From: Collimonas sp. UBA1456
GTDB lineage: Bacteria > Pseudomonadota > Gammaproteobacteria > Burkholderiales > Burkholderiaceae_D
Reading direction: 5' to 3'
Assembly (NCBI GenBank): GCA_002325825.1
Contig: DCSW01000008.1
Location: 1 to 16,682, forward strand
Length of the DNA: 16,682 nt
Shown: one piece after another, positions 16,601 through 16,682 of the stretch
Position numbering within the stretch: the stretch's first letter is position 1
Layout of the letters: each line of letters opens with the position of its first letter
Translations under genes and position numbers: made by a program
The notes under the pieces: generated by a model
Database searches by the model: none
Told to the model about the DNA's origin: nothing
Seen by the model: only the letters and a program-made list of their open reading frames with translations

Positions 16601-16682
16601 GTTAAACGTAGGATTTTTTAAATGCGATTTTGAGGAAACTGTACATGGAGACATCACGCTTTACCGGAAGTCAGATCATCAA
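16601..16682 (+). mobile_element. IS3-like insertion sequence, 5' end, running off the right edge
   Basis: Bases 16601-16669 are the perfect reverse complement of 1-69, and the element continues to the window end. It has the same leader, GAGGAAA ribosome site and ATG (16645) as the left copy, here on the plus strand. Upstream of the shared block the two flanks differ, apart from an 8-bp GGTAATCC match (16569-16576 here, reverse complement at 87-94) next to a run of nine C. Confidence 0.72.
16645..16682 (+). CDS. IS3-family transposase OrfA, first 12 codons (partial)
   Basis: ATG 16645 begins METSRFTGSQII before the window stops. This strongly resembles the N-terminus of IS3-family OrfA proteins, where a K/E-x-SRFTxxQII opening precedes the helix-turn-helix. 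A GAGGAAA ribosome site at 16632-16638 has good spacing. The catalytic OrfB part (DDE) would lie beyond the window and cannot be checked. Confidence 0.65.
   Translation, partial: METSRFTGSQII

Noticed and set aside
1..16682. A composite transposon carrying cargo between the two IS copies
   Set aside because: The interior is mainly core genes (purL, radA, alr) in an order typical of the lineage, so the IS copies more probably landed on, or mark assembly breaks in, an ordinary chromosome.

Overview
The window looks like a Betaproteobacterium of the order Burkholderiales, most probably close to Oxalobacteraceae (Herbaspirillum, Herminiimonas or Janthinobacterium relatives). I infer this from the gene types and their order (selO, msrB, yciB, bolA, a parvulin-type isomerase and purL on one side; radA, alr and lplT on the other). 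No database search was possible. Intact housekeeping genes alternate with badly decayed accessory genes, and both ends lie inside copies of one insertion sequence. That pattern suggests a lineage undergoing genome erosion, such as a host-associated one, but this is inference.

Layout. Positions 1-69 hold the start of an IS3-like element reading off the left edge. Next, on the plus strand, come selO (protein AMPylation, redox-linked), msrB (methionine sulfoxide repair), yciB (inner-membrane septation protein), a BolA-family gene overlapping yciB by 4 nt, and a secreted parvulin-like prolyl isomerase. A symmetric terminator separates this set from the convergent 4-kb purL gene (purine synthesis, minus strand). 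Beyond purL is a first decay tract (8.4-9.7 kb): an N-terminal scrap of a DUF2252 gene and a LysR-type regulator with a stop and three frameshifts. An intact TerC-family membrane protein gene follows, ending next to a 23-bp perfect inverted repeat. A second decay tract (11.0-12.4 kb, minus strand) holds the remains of a glutathione-dependent formaldehyde oxidation operon: S-(hydroxymethyl)glutathione dehydrogenase and, downstream, S-formylglutathione hydrolase. Then come radA (recombination repair) and alr (alanine racemase) on the minus strand, and the divergent lplT (lysophospholipid transporter) on the plus strand, which ends at a hairpin terminator. The last 82 bases are the start of a second, outward-facing copy of the same IS; 69 bases match the left end perfectly in inverted orientation.

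Functionally, the intact genes cover central metabolism (purines, D-alanine for the wall), envelope maintenance (yciB, prolyl isomerase, lplT), oxidative repair (msrB, selO) and DNA repair (radA). What has been lost is a conditional detoxification pathway and a regulator.

I found no convincing new biological system. The most interesting signals are structural: outward-facing identical IS ends at both edges, and a set of long perfect inverted repeats concentrated in or beside the decaying regions. One of these, inside the dead dehydrogenase, coincides with a change in a conserved protein motif and looks like a template-switch mutation.
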